DNA from: Ensifer adhaerens
Lineage (GTDB): Bacteria > Pseudomonadota > Alphaproteobacteria > Rhizobiales > Rhizobiaceae
NCBI RefSeq assembly: GCF_001270265.1
Contig: NZ_LGAP01000047.1
Span: 1 to 40,023 of the forward strand
DNA length: 40,023 nucleotides
Reading direction: 5' to 3'
Made by a program: the position numbers and the translations under genes
Shown here: piece after piece, positions 8,209 to 16,125 of the stretch
Layout: each line of letters starts with the position of its first letter
Numbering within the stretch: position 1 is the stretch's first letter
Notes under the pieces: generated by a model
Told to the model about the DNA's origin: nothing
Database searches by the model: none
What the model saw: only the letters and a program-made list of their open reading frames with translations

Positions 8209-9738
8209 TTAATTTTTCGGGTTGCTGTATAAGTGGGCATGATATTCGAGCGCCTGCGCGTCACGGCCGATGGCCGCGACGGCGACGAGCTTGCCACCTT
8301 TCTTGTAGCTGACCAGGCAATCGCGCGCGGCGATGTCGCCATCAACCTCCAGTCTGTCCCAGCCCTCGGCATGGCCGACATAGCGGACCGTGACATCGTA
8401 GTGCGCGCTCCAGAAGAAGGGCACGTCCCGGAAGGGTTTCCCTGCTCCGAGCATGTTTTCCGCGGCAATCTGTCCCTGGCGTTCGGCGACCACCCAATGT
8501 TCGACCCGGTGGGTTTGACCGATCTGGCCGTCGCGCCAGCGCGCCACGTCGCCCGCAGCGAAGATGCCCGGTGCAGCTGTTTCGAGATAATCATCGACGA
8601 GGATGCCATGGTCGGTAGCGATACCCGCCGCTTCGGCGAGCGCGGTATTCGGCCGGACGCCCACGCCGATGATCACGAGATCGGCAGGCAGTTCGGCGCC
8701 ACTGCTCAGCGTGACCGCGTCCGCTCCGATCGAAGCAAGCGAAGTGCCCATGTGGAACCTCACCCCGTGATTTTCGTGAAGTTCCCGGATGAAGTCGCCG
8801 AGTTCGGGGCCGAGCACCTTTTCCAGCGGTCGTACATCCAGCGAGACCGCCTGCACATCCAGCCCGCGTGCTCGTAGCGCAGCCGCTGTTTCCAGACCGA
8901 TGAAGCTCGATCCCAGCACCACCGCCGATTTGGCCGATTTCGCCCGTTCGACGATGGCACGACTGTCGGCAAATGAGCGCATGGTAAAGACATTGGGCTG
9001 GTCCGCGCCGGGGATCGACAACCGCACTGGTTCGGCCCCCGTCGCAATGAGAAGGCGGTCGAAGGGGAAGGTGCGGTCGCCCGTAACCGTGACGACGCGC
9101 GCTGACACGTCGATCCCGCTCACTTCAGTCCCAAGCTGGAGATCGATGTTGCTCTCGCCGTAAAAACCTTCGGACTTGAGCGGCATCCATTCATCCGGCG
9201 CTTTGCCTGCCAGATAGTCCTTCGACAAGTTCGGGCGATCATAGGGCGCATCGGCATCCTGGCTCAGCATGGTGAGCCGCCCCTGATAGCCGCGCCGACG
9301 CAGCATCTCGGCGCAGGCAAATCCCGCCGCGCCGCCACCAATGATGACGATGTCCTGCGGCTGCCCCATGGCCGATCCAGCGCGCTGCGGCTCGGATGCA
9401 AAGCGCTCGCGGACCACGATCCGGTCGCCCTCGCGCTCGACCTGCCAGCAGGGCAGCGGATCGAAGGCAGGGGCGCCAAGCGCCTCGCCGGTGCGCAATG
9501 AAAAACAGGCATGGTGCAAGGGACAGCGCACCGTGTCACCGACGACGATACCCTTTTCCAGCGGCCCGCTATAGTGGGTGCAATTGGCCCCCACCGCCAG
9601 GATCTCATCGCCGACACGCACGAGCAGGACTGCCTTCTTGCCCACATGTCCGCGCAGCATCGGCGTGTCGCCGAAATTAGCAAGGGTGACGCCCTCGGTC
9701 AGATCGGGACCGACGTCCACGTTTGCATGTGAGGCCAT
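8209..9738 (-). CDS. Rieske [2Fe-2S] / FAD pyridine nucleotide-disulfide oxidoreductase fusion
   Basis: A 509-residue fusion. A Rieske domain occupies residues 8-110 with complete ligands C53-x-H55 and C72-x2-H75. It is followed by a ferredoxin-reductase-like domain starting with VIIGGGAAGFACAEML (FAD), a second GSSFIGLETAAALRARG fold (NAD(P)H) and GIFAAGDVA. The layout is that of AIFM3-like / rubredoxin-reductase type proteins, which pass electrons from NAD(P)H through FAD to an iron-sulfur centre. The start is ATG 9738 with a strong GGAGAA; the longer frame adds 16 residues without support. It lies 63 bp downstream of the ECF sigma gene on the same strand, so it may be a target or partner in one operon. 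The electron acceptor is unknown. Confidence 0.88.
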   Translation of the reverse strand: MASHANVDVGPDLTEGVTLANFGDTPMLRGHVGKKAVLLVRVGDEILAVGANCTHYSGPLEKGIVVGDTVRCPLHHACFSLRTGEALGAPAFDPLPCWQVEREGDRIVVRERFASEPQRAGSAMGQPQDIVIIGGGAAGFACAEMLRRRGYQGRLTMLSQDADAPYDRPNLSKDYLAGKAPDEWMPLKSEGFYGESNIDLQLGTEVSGIDVSARVVTVTGDRTFPFDRLLIATGAEPVRLSIPGADQPNVFTMRSFADSRAIVERAKSAKSAVVLGSSFIGLETAAALRARGLDVQAVSLDVRPLEKVLGPELGDFIRELHENHGVRFHMGTSLASIGADAVTLSSGAELPADLVIIGVGVRPNTALAEAAGIATDHGILVDDYLETAAPGIFAAGDVARWRDGQIGQTHRVEHWVVAERQGQIAAENMLGAGKPFRDVPFFWSAHYDVTVRYVGHAEGWDRLEVDGDIAARDCLVSYKKGGKLVAVAAIGRDAQALEYHAHLYSNPKN

Positions 9739-9801
9739 GGCATTTCTCCTTCCACGCGACTCATCGTGACGGGGCGCGGCAAGCATTCCCCTGTTGAATG
9801 T

Positions 9802-10515
9802 TCACTCCTCGTCGGAAAGCCCCTCCGCTCTGCCTTTCGCCAGCGCGGCGGTGACAATGCGGTCACAACGGGCGCCATCGAAGCAGAAGGCGTCACCTAG
9901 GGCGGAATCCATTTCCTGAGCCAGGCTTTCGCGCAGCAGGCTTCGGGCGCGGAAGAAGCGGGTGCGCACGGTGGCCTCCGGAATTTCCAGCGCCAGCGCC
10001 ACCTCCTCCACGCTCATCTCCTCGATCGCACGCAGCATGAAGACCGTCCGGAACGCCTCGGGAAGCAGGTCGATGCGCGCCTCCATCAGCTTGCGCATCT
10101 GTACGCGCATCATCGATTGCTCTGGGCCCCGGCCGGGCCCATCGGTCAGTGCCGCCTGGGTTTCGGGTTCGGAAGAAATCATGGCAACCTCTAACGGGAT
10201 CACTTGCGCGCTCTTGCGCCGTAACCGCCCAAGCGCCTCATTGGTTGTGATGCGCACCAGCCAGGTCGAGAGTTTGCTCTCGGAACGGTAGCTGGGCAGG
10301 GCGCGCCAGGCGCGCAGATAGGCTTCCTGGACGACATCCTCCGCCTCGGCGTCGTTTCCGACAATGCTGCGCGCGGTGCGGAACAGAAGCTGATTGTGGC
10401 GCCGCATGATAGCCGCGAAGGCTGCTCCATCGCCGCTGGCGGAGCGCGAGATCAGTTGAGCCTCCGTGGCGTCTTCCGAAGGCCGAGGCGTCACCCGGCG
10501 AGATGGGACTTGCAT
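9802..10515 (-). CDS. ECF RNA polymerase sigma factor
   Basis: 237 residues. Region sigma2 lies at about 22-95 (GNDAEAEDVVQEAYLRAWRAL, then SKLSTWLVRITTNEALGRLRR); sigma4 is at about 140-190 (LPEAFRTVFMLRAIEEMSVEEVALALEIPEATVRTRFFRARSLL). A C-terminal tail of about 40 residues contains CFDGARCDRIV with two cysteines, unusual among plain ECF factors. The start ATG 10515 has GGAGG 5 bp away. No anti-sigma gene is next to it; the downstream partner is the Rieske/FAD reductase. The cysteine tail could sense redox state or metals, an inference only. It is not the EcfG type expected beside PhyR/NepR. Confidence 0.9.
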   Translation of the reverse strand: MQVPSRRVTPRPSEDATEAQLISRSASGDGAAFAAIMRRHNQLLFRTARSIVGNDAEAEDVVQEAYLRAWRALPSYRSESKLSTWLVRITTNEALGRLRRKSAQVIPLEVAMISSEPETQAALTDGPGRGPEQSMMRVQMRKLMEARIDLLPEAFRTVFMLRAIEEMSVEEVALALEIPEATVRTRFFRARSLLRESLAQEMDSALGDAFCFDGARCDRIVTAALAKGRAEGLSDEE

Positions 10516-10759
10516 ATGTGCCTCCGTTCGTTGAATGGACGAAGAGACCGGTGCCGTGTTCTGTCACCGTCCCGATTGTCGGCGTCATGATCGTGAACTG
10601 CAATAGTATTGAGGTACACAACAGCCACACCGGTTCATGAGATCAATCTTTGCCTCGGTTCCGCAGGCTCAGAAACTCGCCGCGCAGGGCCGCATCTTCA
10701 AGGAAAGCACCTCGCATGACCGAGTTGGTCAATACGGACTGTTCGTCCTTCCCTATCTG
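10516..10759. other. Upstream region of the sigma gene, no gene seen
   Basis: This stretch carries the leader of the sigma gene on the minus strand. A 63-codon plus-strand frame from 10637 lacks a ribosome binding site and coding character and is not called. No EcfG-type element is present for the sigma gene itself. Confidence 0.4.
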
Positions 10760-10784
10760 GGAACCATATGCGTCCCACTCCGTT
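10760..10784 (+). promoter_or_regulatory. Perfect EcfG-type promoter
   Basis: GGAAC at 10760-10764, a 16-bp spacer, then CGTT at 10781-10784, matching the alphaproteobacterial general-stress sigma EcfG consensus exactly. It lies 90 bp upstream of the 64-residue gene at 10875. Confidence 0.7.
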
Positions 10785-10874
10785 TAGGTATTACACATAC
10801 ATCATCTGACGCTTCCTCCGCCGCCTGACAAATGGCCGTTTTTGCGCCGAGATCCGACACGCGGGAGCGTTTCA

Positions 10875-11069
10875 ATGACCAGGCATATCAAGTATGAAAG
10901 AGAGGCCCTGCTTCGCGGCTGGGATGCAGTCTATGATCTGGAAGAATTCATTCGGGCCTATCGTTTGCCACCGCTTACCGCGCGCGAAATCTTTGCAAAA
11001 GCCGGCCCCCGCAGGCTCGATCTAGCAAATGCCATGGATGCACAAGAGTTGGCAGCAAGGCACCATTAG
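10875..11069 (+). CDS. Small hypothetical protein, EcfG-promoter-linked
   Basis: 64 residues beginning MTRHIKYEREAL, soluble and helical, with a YDLEEFIRAYRLPPLTAREIF segment in the middle. The ATG at 10875 follows GGGAGCG; an upstream in-frame start at 10842 is less likely. I recognise no domain. The perfect stress promoter upstream supports it as a real gene. It is the first of a run of small genes on this strand up to 13131. Confidence 0.6.
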   Translation: MTRHIKYEREALLRGWDAVYDLEEFIRAYRLPPLTAREIFAKAGPRRLDLANAMDAQELAARHH

Positions 11070-11216
11070 TCGGTAACGCACTTACGTCTGACGTTTGACG
11101 GAAGTCTGTTGCCTCAGCGCAATATTGCGCGCAGGGTACTTCGTCGACAGCGATTGAAGCGGGCGCTGTCGCGAACGGGTCCTCATGTGCCTGTGCCCCA
11201 ACCAAAGGAGGACGTC

Positions 11217-11534
11217 ATGTCTTCCACCCATCCAGAACACTATCTTGATGCCGACGACCTCAGCCTATTGGTCGAGGTGCTTACCGCTGCGGGTTTCTAC
11301 GGAACGACAGCCAAGGCAGATCCAAGTGGACGGCTTGCTGCCACGCGTTTCCTGATGACTGCGCTCGAAAACGGTATCGACAGCAGGGAAATGCTTGCTG
11401 CAGCCCTTGTCGAACGTGGCAATGCTTCAAGCGGAGAACATCAGACGCCTCAGCAGACGAAAGCCGAGGCGATTGACCGATGGGATGACGAAGGCGGCGC
11501 TATCTCAAGCGTCACCGCGAAGTCTCCTGCTTGA
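11217..11534 (+). CDS. Small helical protein, paralogue family member A
   Basis: 105 residues from ATG 11217, with a strong AAAGGAGGA. Helical core: LDADDLSLLVEVLTAAGF, then RLAATRFLMTALENGIDSREMLAAAL, and a C-terminal DRWDDEGG. The core spacing and the DRW-x2-EGG ending recur in the 12823 gene, and the leader (CCCCAACCAAAGGAGGA before ATGTCTTCCA) is the same in both, so these are duplicated genes with their translation signals. More distant relatives are at 11599 and 23884. The function is unknown; the position beside the YciE gene suggests a stress role. Confidence 0.7.
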   Translation: MSSTHPEHYLDADDLSLLVEVLTAAGFYGTTAKADPSGRLAATRFLMTALENGIDSREMLAAALVERGNASSGEHQTPQQTKAEAIDRWDDEGGAISSVTAKSPA

Positions 11535-11598
11535 CCGCCGGCTTGAACGGCTACCGATCGGCCGTCAGCCCTTCTTATGTTCCAAACGGGAGAATTCG

Positions 11599-11934
11599 AT
11601 GCACACACTGCCCAGCCTGACGGGCCACCATCTCAGCCCCCGCGATCTTTCAGTGGTCCGGAGGGTTTTTGAAGCAACCTGTTTGAAGACACGGCTCCAG
11701 GAGCGCGGCATACAGGCCGATCGTCTGGCCAGATTCATCATGGATGAATTCCGGTTCGGCAACACGGATGAAGTGTCTCTTCTTGAATGTGCCCTGTGGC
11801 ACGAGACGCGGCGCATTCCGTCCAAGGCGAAGAACCACTCTGTCGTCGACATCCGAACAGCAAGAACGCGTGAGGGCCGCGATCCCAGCCAAATGCGAAA
11901 AGCAGGTGCTCATCACGATCTAGGCGCTCGCTAG
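11599..11934 (+). CDS. Small helical protein, paralogue family member C
   Basis: 111 residues from ATG 11599 (GGGAGAATTCG upstream), 64 bp after the preceding gene. The core LSPRDLSVVRRVFEATCL, then ADRLARFIMDEFRFGNTDEVSLLECAL, has the same layout as the 11217 and 12823 proteins: an early D-L pair, a turn, then A-x-RL and a G-x-x-D spaced helix. The basic tail (TARTREGRDPSQMRK) is its own. The frame extends further upstream to 11395 but that part overlaps the previous gene. No known function. Confidence 0.55.
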   Translation: MHTLPSLTGHHLSPRDLSVVRRVFEATCLKTRLQERGIQADRLARFIMDEFRFGNTDEVSLLECALWHETRRIPSKAKNHSVVDIRTARTREGRDPSQMRKAGAHHDLGAR

Positions 11935-12072
11935 CCGTCTCACCCCTCCGACAGCTCGCGCCGTCCGCTAACCCTCTGACCTCTCATACCTGGCCGCCCC
12001 TCATGGGCAGCCAGCACGACCAGGCGCGTTGCCTGGAGCATGACAGAGAACCCTCTAACCACAGGAGCCATC

Positions 12073-12576
12073 ATGGCCAAGGAAATCAAAACACTGGACG
12101 TGCTTTTTCACGACACATTGAAGGACGTCTACTTCGCCGAAAACAAGATCGTCGACACGCTGCCGAAGATGCGCGATGCCGCCAAGAGCAAGCCGCTCAA
12201 GGACGCGTTCATCAAGCATCTCAACGAGACAAAGGTTCATGTCGAGCGGCTGGAGGAGGTCTTCAAGATCATCGGCAAAAAGCCTGAAAAGAAGACATGT
12301 GACGCGATCATGGGCATCACCAAAGAAGGCGCCTCAGTCATGGACGAGTATGAAGGCTCGCCCGCGCTCGACGCCGGATTGCTTGCCGCCGCACAGGCTG
12401 TCGAACACTACGAAATGTCACGCTATGGCACCTTACGGACTTGGGCGCTGGAGCTGGGCATGAAAGATGCCGCCAAGCTTCTTCAGACGACGCTCGACGA
12501 AGAGCAGGCGACAGACATTGCTCTAACCGCGATCGCCACCAAGGTCGTAAATCAGTCTGCGGAAAAAGCGGCCTGA
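12073..12576 (+). CDS. YciE/YciF-type ferritin-like protein (DUF892)
   Basis: 167 residues covering the whole DUF892 domain: an N-terminal LDVLFHDTLKDVYFAENKIVDTLPKM, then LKDAFIKHLNETKVHVERLEEVFKIIG, and C-terminal helices with AAAQAVEHYEMSRYGTLRTWA and LLQTTLDEEQATD. The E/H residues on four helices fit a di-iron ferritin-like bundle. These proteins are made under osmotic, oxidative or general stress in many bacteria. The start is ATG 12073 with CAGGAG 8 bp upstream; an in-frame ATG at 12040 is weaker. It is flanked by family A, C and B proteins, suggesting a joint stress module. Confidence 0.88.
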   Translation: MAKEIKTLDVLFHDTLKDVYFAENKIVDTLPKMRDAAKSKPLKDAFIKHLNETKVHVERLEEVFKIIGKKPEKKTCDAIMGITKEGASVMDEYEGSPALDAGLLAAAQAVEHYEMSRYGTLRTWALELGMKDAAKLLQTTLDEEQATDIALTAIATKVVNQSAEKAA

Positions 12577-12587
12577 CGCGAACATCA

Positions 12588-12614
12588 GCCCGGCTTGATC
12601 CTATCGAGCCGGGC
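12588..12614. terminator. Hairpin downstream of the YciE-like gene
   Basis: Perfect 8-bp arms GCCCGGCT and AGCCGGGC around an 11-base loop, 12 bp after the stop codon. No T-run follows, so this is a weak or Rho-assisted terminator, or an mRNA 3' stabiliser. Confidence 0.45.
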
Positions 12615-12822
12615 AAGGCTACTGCGGTCTCGGCCGACTCGCACGAGAAGCGGATATAATCATGGGTTATATCCCGAGTGCTCCAGGGCGCGACACTGAC
12701 GCAGGGGGCCAAATCTCGATTGCATTTGGCAGGAAGGAGACCACAGTGGTGTCAGGCAAATTTTCGAGCAGGCCCTAAGCCATAGCTTCCTGCGGATATG
12801 CCCCCAACCAAAGGAGGACCAA

Positions 12823-13131
12823 ATGTCTTCCAACGTAGCTTCCCATGCTCCCATTCCCCTCAATACCGAGATGTTAAAGCGGGTGCTCGACACCGCCGGA
12901 CTGTTCAACATCAGAAGCGCTTGGCACCGAGCGAAAAGACGGACCGCAACTCGATTTCTGATCGCGGCATTTCAGGGCGGCATGCACTCGGAGGCAGCGC
13001 TCGTCACCATTTTGATAAGCCAGATCGAGATGCTCTCCTCGCCTTTTTCGTCTGAAGATTTGGACCGGTGGGAAAACGAAGGTGGCGGCGTGGCGTTTGA
13101 TCGCAACGCAACACCCGAAGCAATCCATTGA
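12823..13131 (+). CDS. Small helical protein, paralogue family member B
   Basis: 102 residues from ATG 12823 after AAAGGAGGA. Core: LNTEMLKRVLDTAGLFN, then RRTATRFLIAAFQGGMHSEAALVTIL, and DRWENEGGGV near the end. It is a clear relative of the 11217 protein, with an ATRFL motif, the same helix spacing, the same DRW-x2-EGG C-terminal motif and a nearly identical leader. It does not match any domain I can name. The two copies flank the YciE-like gene and family member C. Confidence 0.72.
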   Translation: MSSNVASHAPIPLNTEMLKRVLDTAGLFNIRSAWHRAKRRTATRFLIAAFQGGMHSEAALVTILISQIEMLSSPFSSEDLDRWENEGGGVAFDRNATPEAIH

Positions 13132-13363
13132 CCGGATTGAGCACCAATTCTCGCGACATACATCCGGGAACTCCCAGCCCTCGTCTGCTTCCTGACGGCT
13201 AGCCAATTGCGAGGATCATGGAAACCGGGACAGCCCCTTCAAAAGGCTCGGCGCCTGGTTGATGCAGCAAACCTGCTCTTTTGAGACGATACCCAGCAGG
13301 GGCGTGAAATTCGACAACGTCAAGCGGGGCGTCAAAGCCATCGATTTTATCTTAGTTGGCAAC

Positions 13364-14476
13364 TCAGCCCTTTGGGCCGGCTCCGATGTCCTCGGGCAGC
13401 ACGGAGTGCGACGCCGATTGCGTCCGCTCTTCGAGTTCAGCTGCGACCCACTCGAGAAACAAATTGTATGCGACAGCCAACAAGGTGGGCCCAAGAAAAA
13501 GTCCAATCAGCCCAAAGGCCAGCACACCACCAACGAGCCCGAACAAGCCCAGCAACACCGGCAGGTTGCTGTTTTGGTTGAGCAGGTACGGACGAAGGAA
13601 GTTGTCAATACTGCTGACAAGAAGCAGGCCCCAGATGGCGATGAAGATCGCCCAGCCCATGGAACCTTGAAAGAGCAACCAAAGCGCAACAGGCCCCCAC
13701 ACGAAGGGCGGGCCCGCCGGCACGAATGACAGCGCGAAGGTCAGGCAGCCCAACAATAGGGGTTGAGGCACACCGGCGATCCAGAAACCGATGCCGGCCA
13801 GCAGGCCCTGCGCAAGTGCGGTTCCGATCATCCCGTAGACGACACCTTTCACGGTCATACCGATGACCGTCAGCAATCTCTTGGCCCGGGGACCGGCAAC
13901 GCGCTCACTGATCTGGCGCATGAAGCCGATCATGCGGCGACCGTGCAGGAACAAAAAGAAGGTGATGAATATGCTGAGCGCGAGTTCAAGGAGGACGGCA
14001 CCGAGGGCGGCTCCGCCTGCAAGAGCAATATCGGTGACAGGGCCTGTTAGTTTCTTGAGTTCGACGAGGAACGCTGGGGCATCATGAGCGAGGTTTTCCC
14101 AGTAGGCCGCCACGCCTTCGCCAATGATCGGCAGACCTCTAACCCAGTTGGGCGGCGCCGAAGGCCCCTCCTCCAAGACGTGCGTGATTCCCTCGGCCAG
14201 ATTTTTCATGTCGTCGGCGAGCGCGGTCACAAGGAAGGCAAGTGGTGCAGCCAAAACAAAGACAACCAGCATCGTCATTATTGCTGCTGCAGCTGCGCGG
14301 TATCCTCCGACCGCACGTTCGCATTGGTGGTAGAGCGGCCACGTCGAGAAACAGATCACCGCAGCCCACAATATGGCCGACAGGAAGGGCCAAAGGACCA
14401 GGGCGCAAGCAACAAACAGCAGTGCAAGCGCACTGATACCGAGAACAGGCCCTATCCATCTGCGAAGATCTGACAT
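13364..14476 (-). CDS. AI-2E family transporter (PerM/YdiK type membrane protein)
   Basis: 370 residues with about eight membrane segments in the family pattern: two at the N-terminus (ISALALLFVACALVLWPFLSAILWAAV, then AAAAIMTMLVVFVLAAPLAFLV), a soluble middle (about 90-150), and a C-terminal bundle with the conserved GIGFWIAGVPQPLLLG and LLLVSSIDNFLRPYLL stretches. Despite the name, most members are of unknown substrate; some are Na+/H+ antiporters. The start ATG 14476 has AGGAGG about 12 bp away. It is convergent with the 12823 gene. A 17-bp perfect inverted repeat lies 45-90 bp upstream. Confidence 0.9.
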   Translation of the reverse strand: MSDLRRWIGPVLGISALALLFVACALVLWPFLSAILWAAVICFSTWPLYHQCERAVGGYRAAAAAIMTMLVVFVLAAPLAFLVTALADDMKNLAEGITHVLEEGPSAPPNWVRGLPIIGEGVAAYWENLAHDAPAFLVELKKLTGPVTDIALAGGAALGAVLLELALSIFITFFLFLHGRRMIGFMRQISERVAGPRAKRLLTVIGMTVKGVVYGMIGTALAQGLLAGIGFWIAGVPQPLLLGCLTFALSFVPAGPPFVWGPVALWLLFQGSMGWAIFIAIWGLLLVSSIDNFLRPYLLNQNSNLPVLLGLFGLVGGVLAFGLIGLFLGPTLLAVAYNLFLEWVAAELEERTQSASHSVLPEDIGAGPKG

Positions 14477-14520
14477 TGCCCGATCCGCCTCCTTCTGCGG
14501 CGCCTTTCCACGACGGCTCC

Positions 14521-14566
14521 ATACCCACTCGCCGCTCTGCGCGAACGCTGAGCGGCGAGTGGGTAT
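14521..14566. repeat. Perfect 17-bp inverted repeat upstream of the AI-2E permease gene
   Basis: ATACCCACTCGCCGCTC at 14521-14537 and its exact complement at 14550-14566, separated by 12 bases. No T-run follows on either strand. The place, 45-90 bp before the ATG of the permease on the minus strand, makes a leader hairpin, a large operator or the end of a lost mobile element possible. Confidence 0.75.
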
Positions 14567-14976
14567 GGCAAGCCGAATTGCACACGAACACGCGGAAATG
14601 CTGGCAGCTTAAGAGCGGCCGGAGTATACGCACACGCCGTTGGTTGCACGGCGGTTGTGCGGCCGTTTCGCTTCATCGCCACGCGGCGACGTCGAAGCGT
14701 CGCCCTTAGATCAGGGCCAGCGTTTCGCGGATCGTGCAAACGACGTCCCTGGGTGCGGGCAATCCGATGGACTGCCTGCACGGGACCGATGAGCATCGCA
14801 AACCAGAATTCGCTGCGCCGCTTTTTTTAAGCAAGGAGATCTGAGTGGCCGCAACGATGTGCGCTCGCGAACCCATATCGCGCGATGTCGGGTAATTGCC
14901 CCTTCAAGGACCTCCTCGGGATAAACCCGATCGGTCCAAGAAGGGCATGGACGAGTGTCCGTCCATTGACGAATGT
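14567..14976. other. Intergenic stretch without a recognisable gene
   Basis: Open frames on both strands here lack ribosome binding sites and protein-like composition. A GGAG before a GTG at about 14845 leads only to a 16-codon frame. I see no RNA gene or repeat. Confidence 0.4.
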
Positions 14977-15060
14977 TCAATACCAGCGCCCGCGACCGTA
15001 CCAGCCACCGCTGAGCACGAGAACGATGAGAACTATGATGAGTAGTGTGGTGATATCCAT
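14977..15060 (-). CDS. 27-residue membrane miniprotein (DUF3309-like)
   Basis: Reads MDITTLLIIVLIVLVLSGG then WYGRGRWY and stop. A single hydrophobic helix is followed by a Gly/Trp/Tyr/Arg-rich end, as in the widespread alphaproteobacterial DUF3309-like miniproteins. AGGAGA sits 6 bp before the ATG at 15060. A perfect EcfG-type promoter lies 83-107 bp upstream. It is probably an inner-membrane stress peptide; its role is unknown. Confidence 0.75.
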   Translation of the reverse strand: MDITTLLIIVLIVLVLSGGWYGRGRWY

Positions 15061-15142
15061 TTGGGTCTCCTGGGAGTACCCTGGTTATCGTCAATCACGA
15101 TGATGGACGATGCTGTTTGCGTGCTGTACTCCGACGTTATGT

Positions 15143-15167
15143 AACGCGCCAGACGTGTGTTCGTTCC
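15143..15167 (-). promoter_or_regulatory. Perfect EcfG-type promoter for the 27-residue miniprotein
   Basis: On the minus strand GGAAC (15167-15163), a 16-bp spacer and CGTT (15146-15143). It points at the miniprotein gene starting at 15060. Confidence 0.75.
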
Positions 15168-15216
15168 AGCTCGAATTGAGGGCGGCCAGAAAGCCGCCCC
15201 TCATCGATTGGGTGCG

Positions 15217-15588
15217 CTATTTGGCGCGGCGCCAGACACCGTTGACGCCGTCACCTTTGACGTCTCCGGCCTTCTTGTCTTCGGCATAGGTGTAGAGCGG
15301 CTTACCATCGTAGGCCCACATCGCCTTACCGGCCGTATCCTTGACAAACGTCCATTCGCCTTCCGCCTTCGATTTTGCTGTGGCGTGGAAGGCCGGCCAT
15401 TTCTTCAGGCAGTCGGCGTCGCAGTTCGATTGTCCTTTGGTGTCGTTGTCGAACGTGTAGAGGGTCATGCCCGTATCCGTGGTCATGACCTTGCCCACCT
15501 TCGTGTCGATCATCTTGGCTGGTTCAGCGGCAAAGGCCGACCATGACGTGACGGCAGCCACGCCCAATGCGATTAGAAAGGTTTTCAT
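15217..15588 (-). CDS. Secreted COG4315/Lipoprotein_15-type repeat protein
   Basis: 123 residues with a Sec signal peptide (MKTFLIALGVAAVTSWSAFAA). The mature part has two copies of the family's Y/W repeat: MTTDTGMTLYTFDNDTKGQSNCDADCLKKWPAF and FVKDTAGKAMWAYDGKPLYTYAEDKKAGDVKGDGVNGVW. The N-C-x3-C pattern of the first copy is typical. The function of this periplasmic family is unknown; members are often stress induced. The start ATG 15588 is chosen because it begins the signal peptide (GGGAAAA upstream). A perfect EcfG-type promoter is 61-85 bp upstream. Confidence 0.88.
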   Translation of the reverse strand: MKTFLIALGVAAVTSWSAFAAEPAKMIDTKVGKVMTTDTGMTLYTFDNDTKGQSNCDADCLKKWPAFHATAKSKAEGEWTFVKDTAGKAMWAYDGKPLYTYAEDKKAGDVKGDGVNGVWRRAK

Positions 15589-15648
15589 GATTTTTCCCAT
15601 CGGGGATGCCGGCGGAATGCCAGTAGTGCCCGAAGTCTCACGCACGGA

Positions 15649-15673
15649 AACGCGTAGCTTCGGTGGCGGTTCC
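15649..15673 (-). promoter_or_regulatory. Perfect EcfG-type promoter for the secreted repeat protein
   Basis: On the minus strand GGAAC (15673-15669), a 16-bp spacer and CGTT (15652-15649). Confidence 0.75.
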
Positions 15674-15769
15674 ATGACGCACCAACTTAACGGTCTTGAA
15701 GTGCGCTGCAACAGCTCTGCAGATACTAGCGAAACCAGACGAGCTGTAGGTCGACAGCGTTTAATGAGG

Positions 15770-15904
15770 TCACTGGGTCAGACTGTCAGACTGTGTTGTC
15801 TGCGCGGAGCCTGTAAACATGGTCGTTGCGGGTCTAAATGCCCAAACCAGCAGGATACTCATCGAGACGACGAGCAGAGAGAAAAGGACGAGACGCTTTG
15901 ACAT
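15770..15904 (-). CDS. 44-residue membrane miniprotein, WAFRP family (1)
   Basis: Reads MSKRLVLFSLLVVSMSILLVWAFRP followed by a short Ser/Thr/Gln tail. There is one membrane helix with a basic N-terminus, so the tail probably lies outside the cytoplasm. GGAGG precedes the ATG at 15904 by 7 bp. The gene at 16760-16918 encodes a clear relative with the same LLLVAAS-x-ILVWAFRP core. A near-consensus EcfG promoter is further upstream. The longer open frame to 16171 has no signal for an earlier start. Unknown function. Confidence 0.7.
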   Translation of the reverse strand: MSKRLVLFSLLVVSMSILLVWAFRPATTMFTGSAQTTQSDSLTQ

Positions 15905-16064
15905 GGCGCTTTCCTCCATAGTTGGAGCGCTGTGAATGCAGGTGGCAGCATTCGTCGCCGTTGTCAGGTCGAGCATTTCTGGCAAGGAGACGCGCGAGTC
16001 CTTATTTGTGGCCTCGCGGTCCGTGCGGTTAGGAGCGGTTTCAAGTATCCGGTCGCCGCATGGC

Positions 16065-16089
16065 AACGAAAGCAAGTGTACCACGTTTC
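16065..16089 (-). promoter_or_regulatory. Near-consensus EcfG-type promoter
   Basis: On the minus strand GAAAC (16089-16085), a 16-bp spacer and CGTT (16068-16065), one base off GGAAC. It lies about 160 bp before the 15904 start, farther than the other sites, so it is less certain. Confidence 0.35.
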
Positions 16090-16125
16090 TTGCTTGCGGG
16101 GGCAGCGGCGCGGCGGGCCGCCGCG

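Noticed and set aside
10637-10828. 63-codon plus-strand frame over the stress promoter
   Set aside because: It runs through the perfect GGAAC-N16-CGTT element and has no ribosome site.
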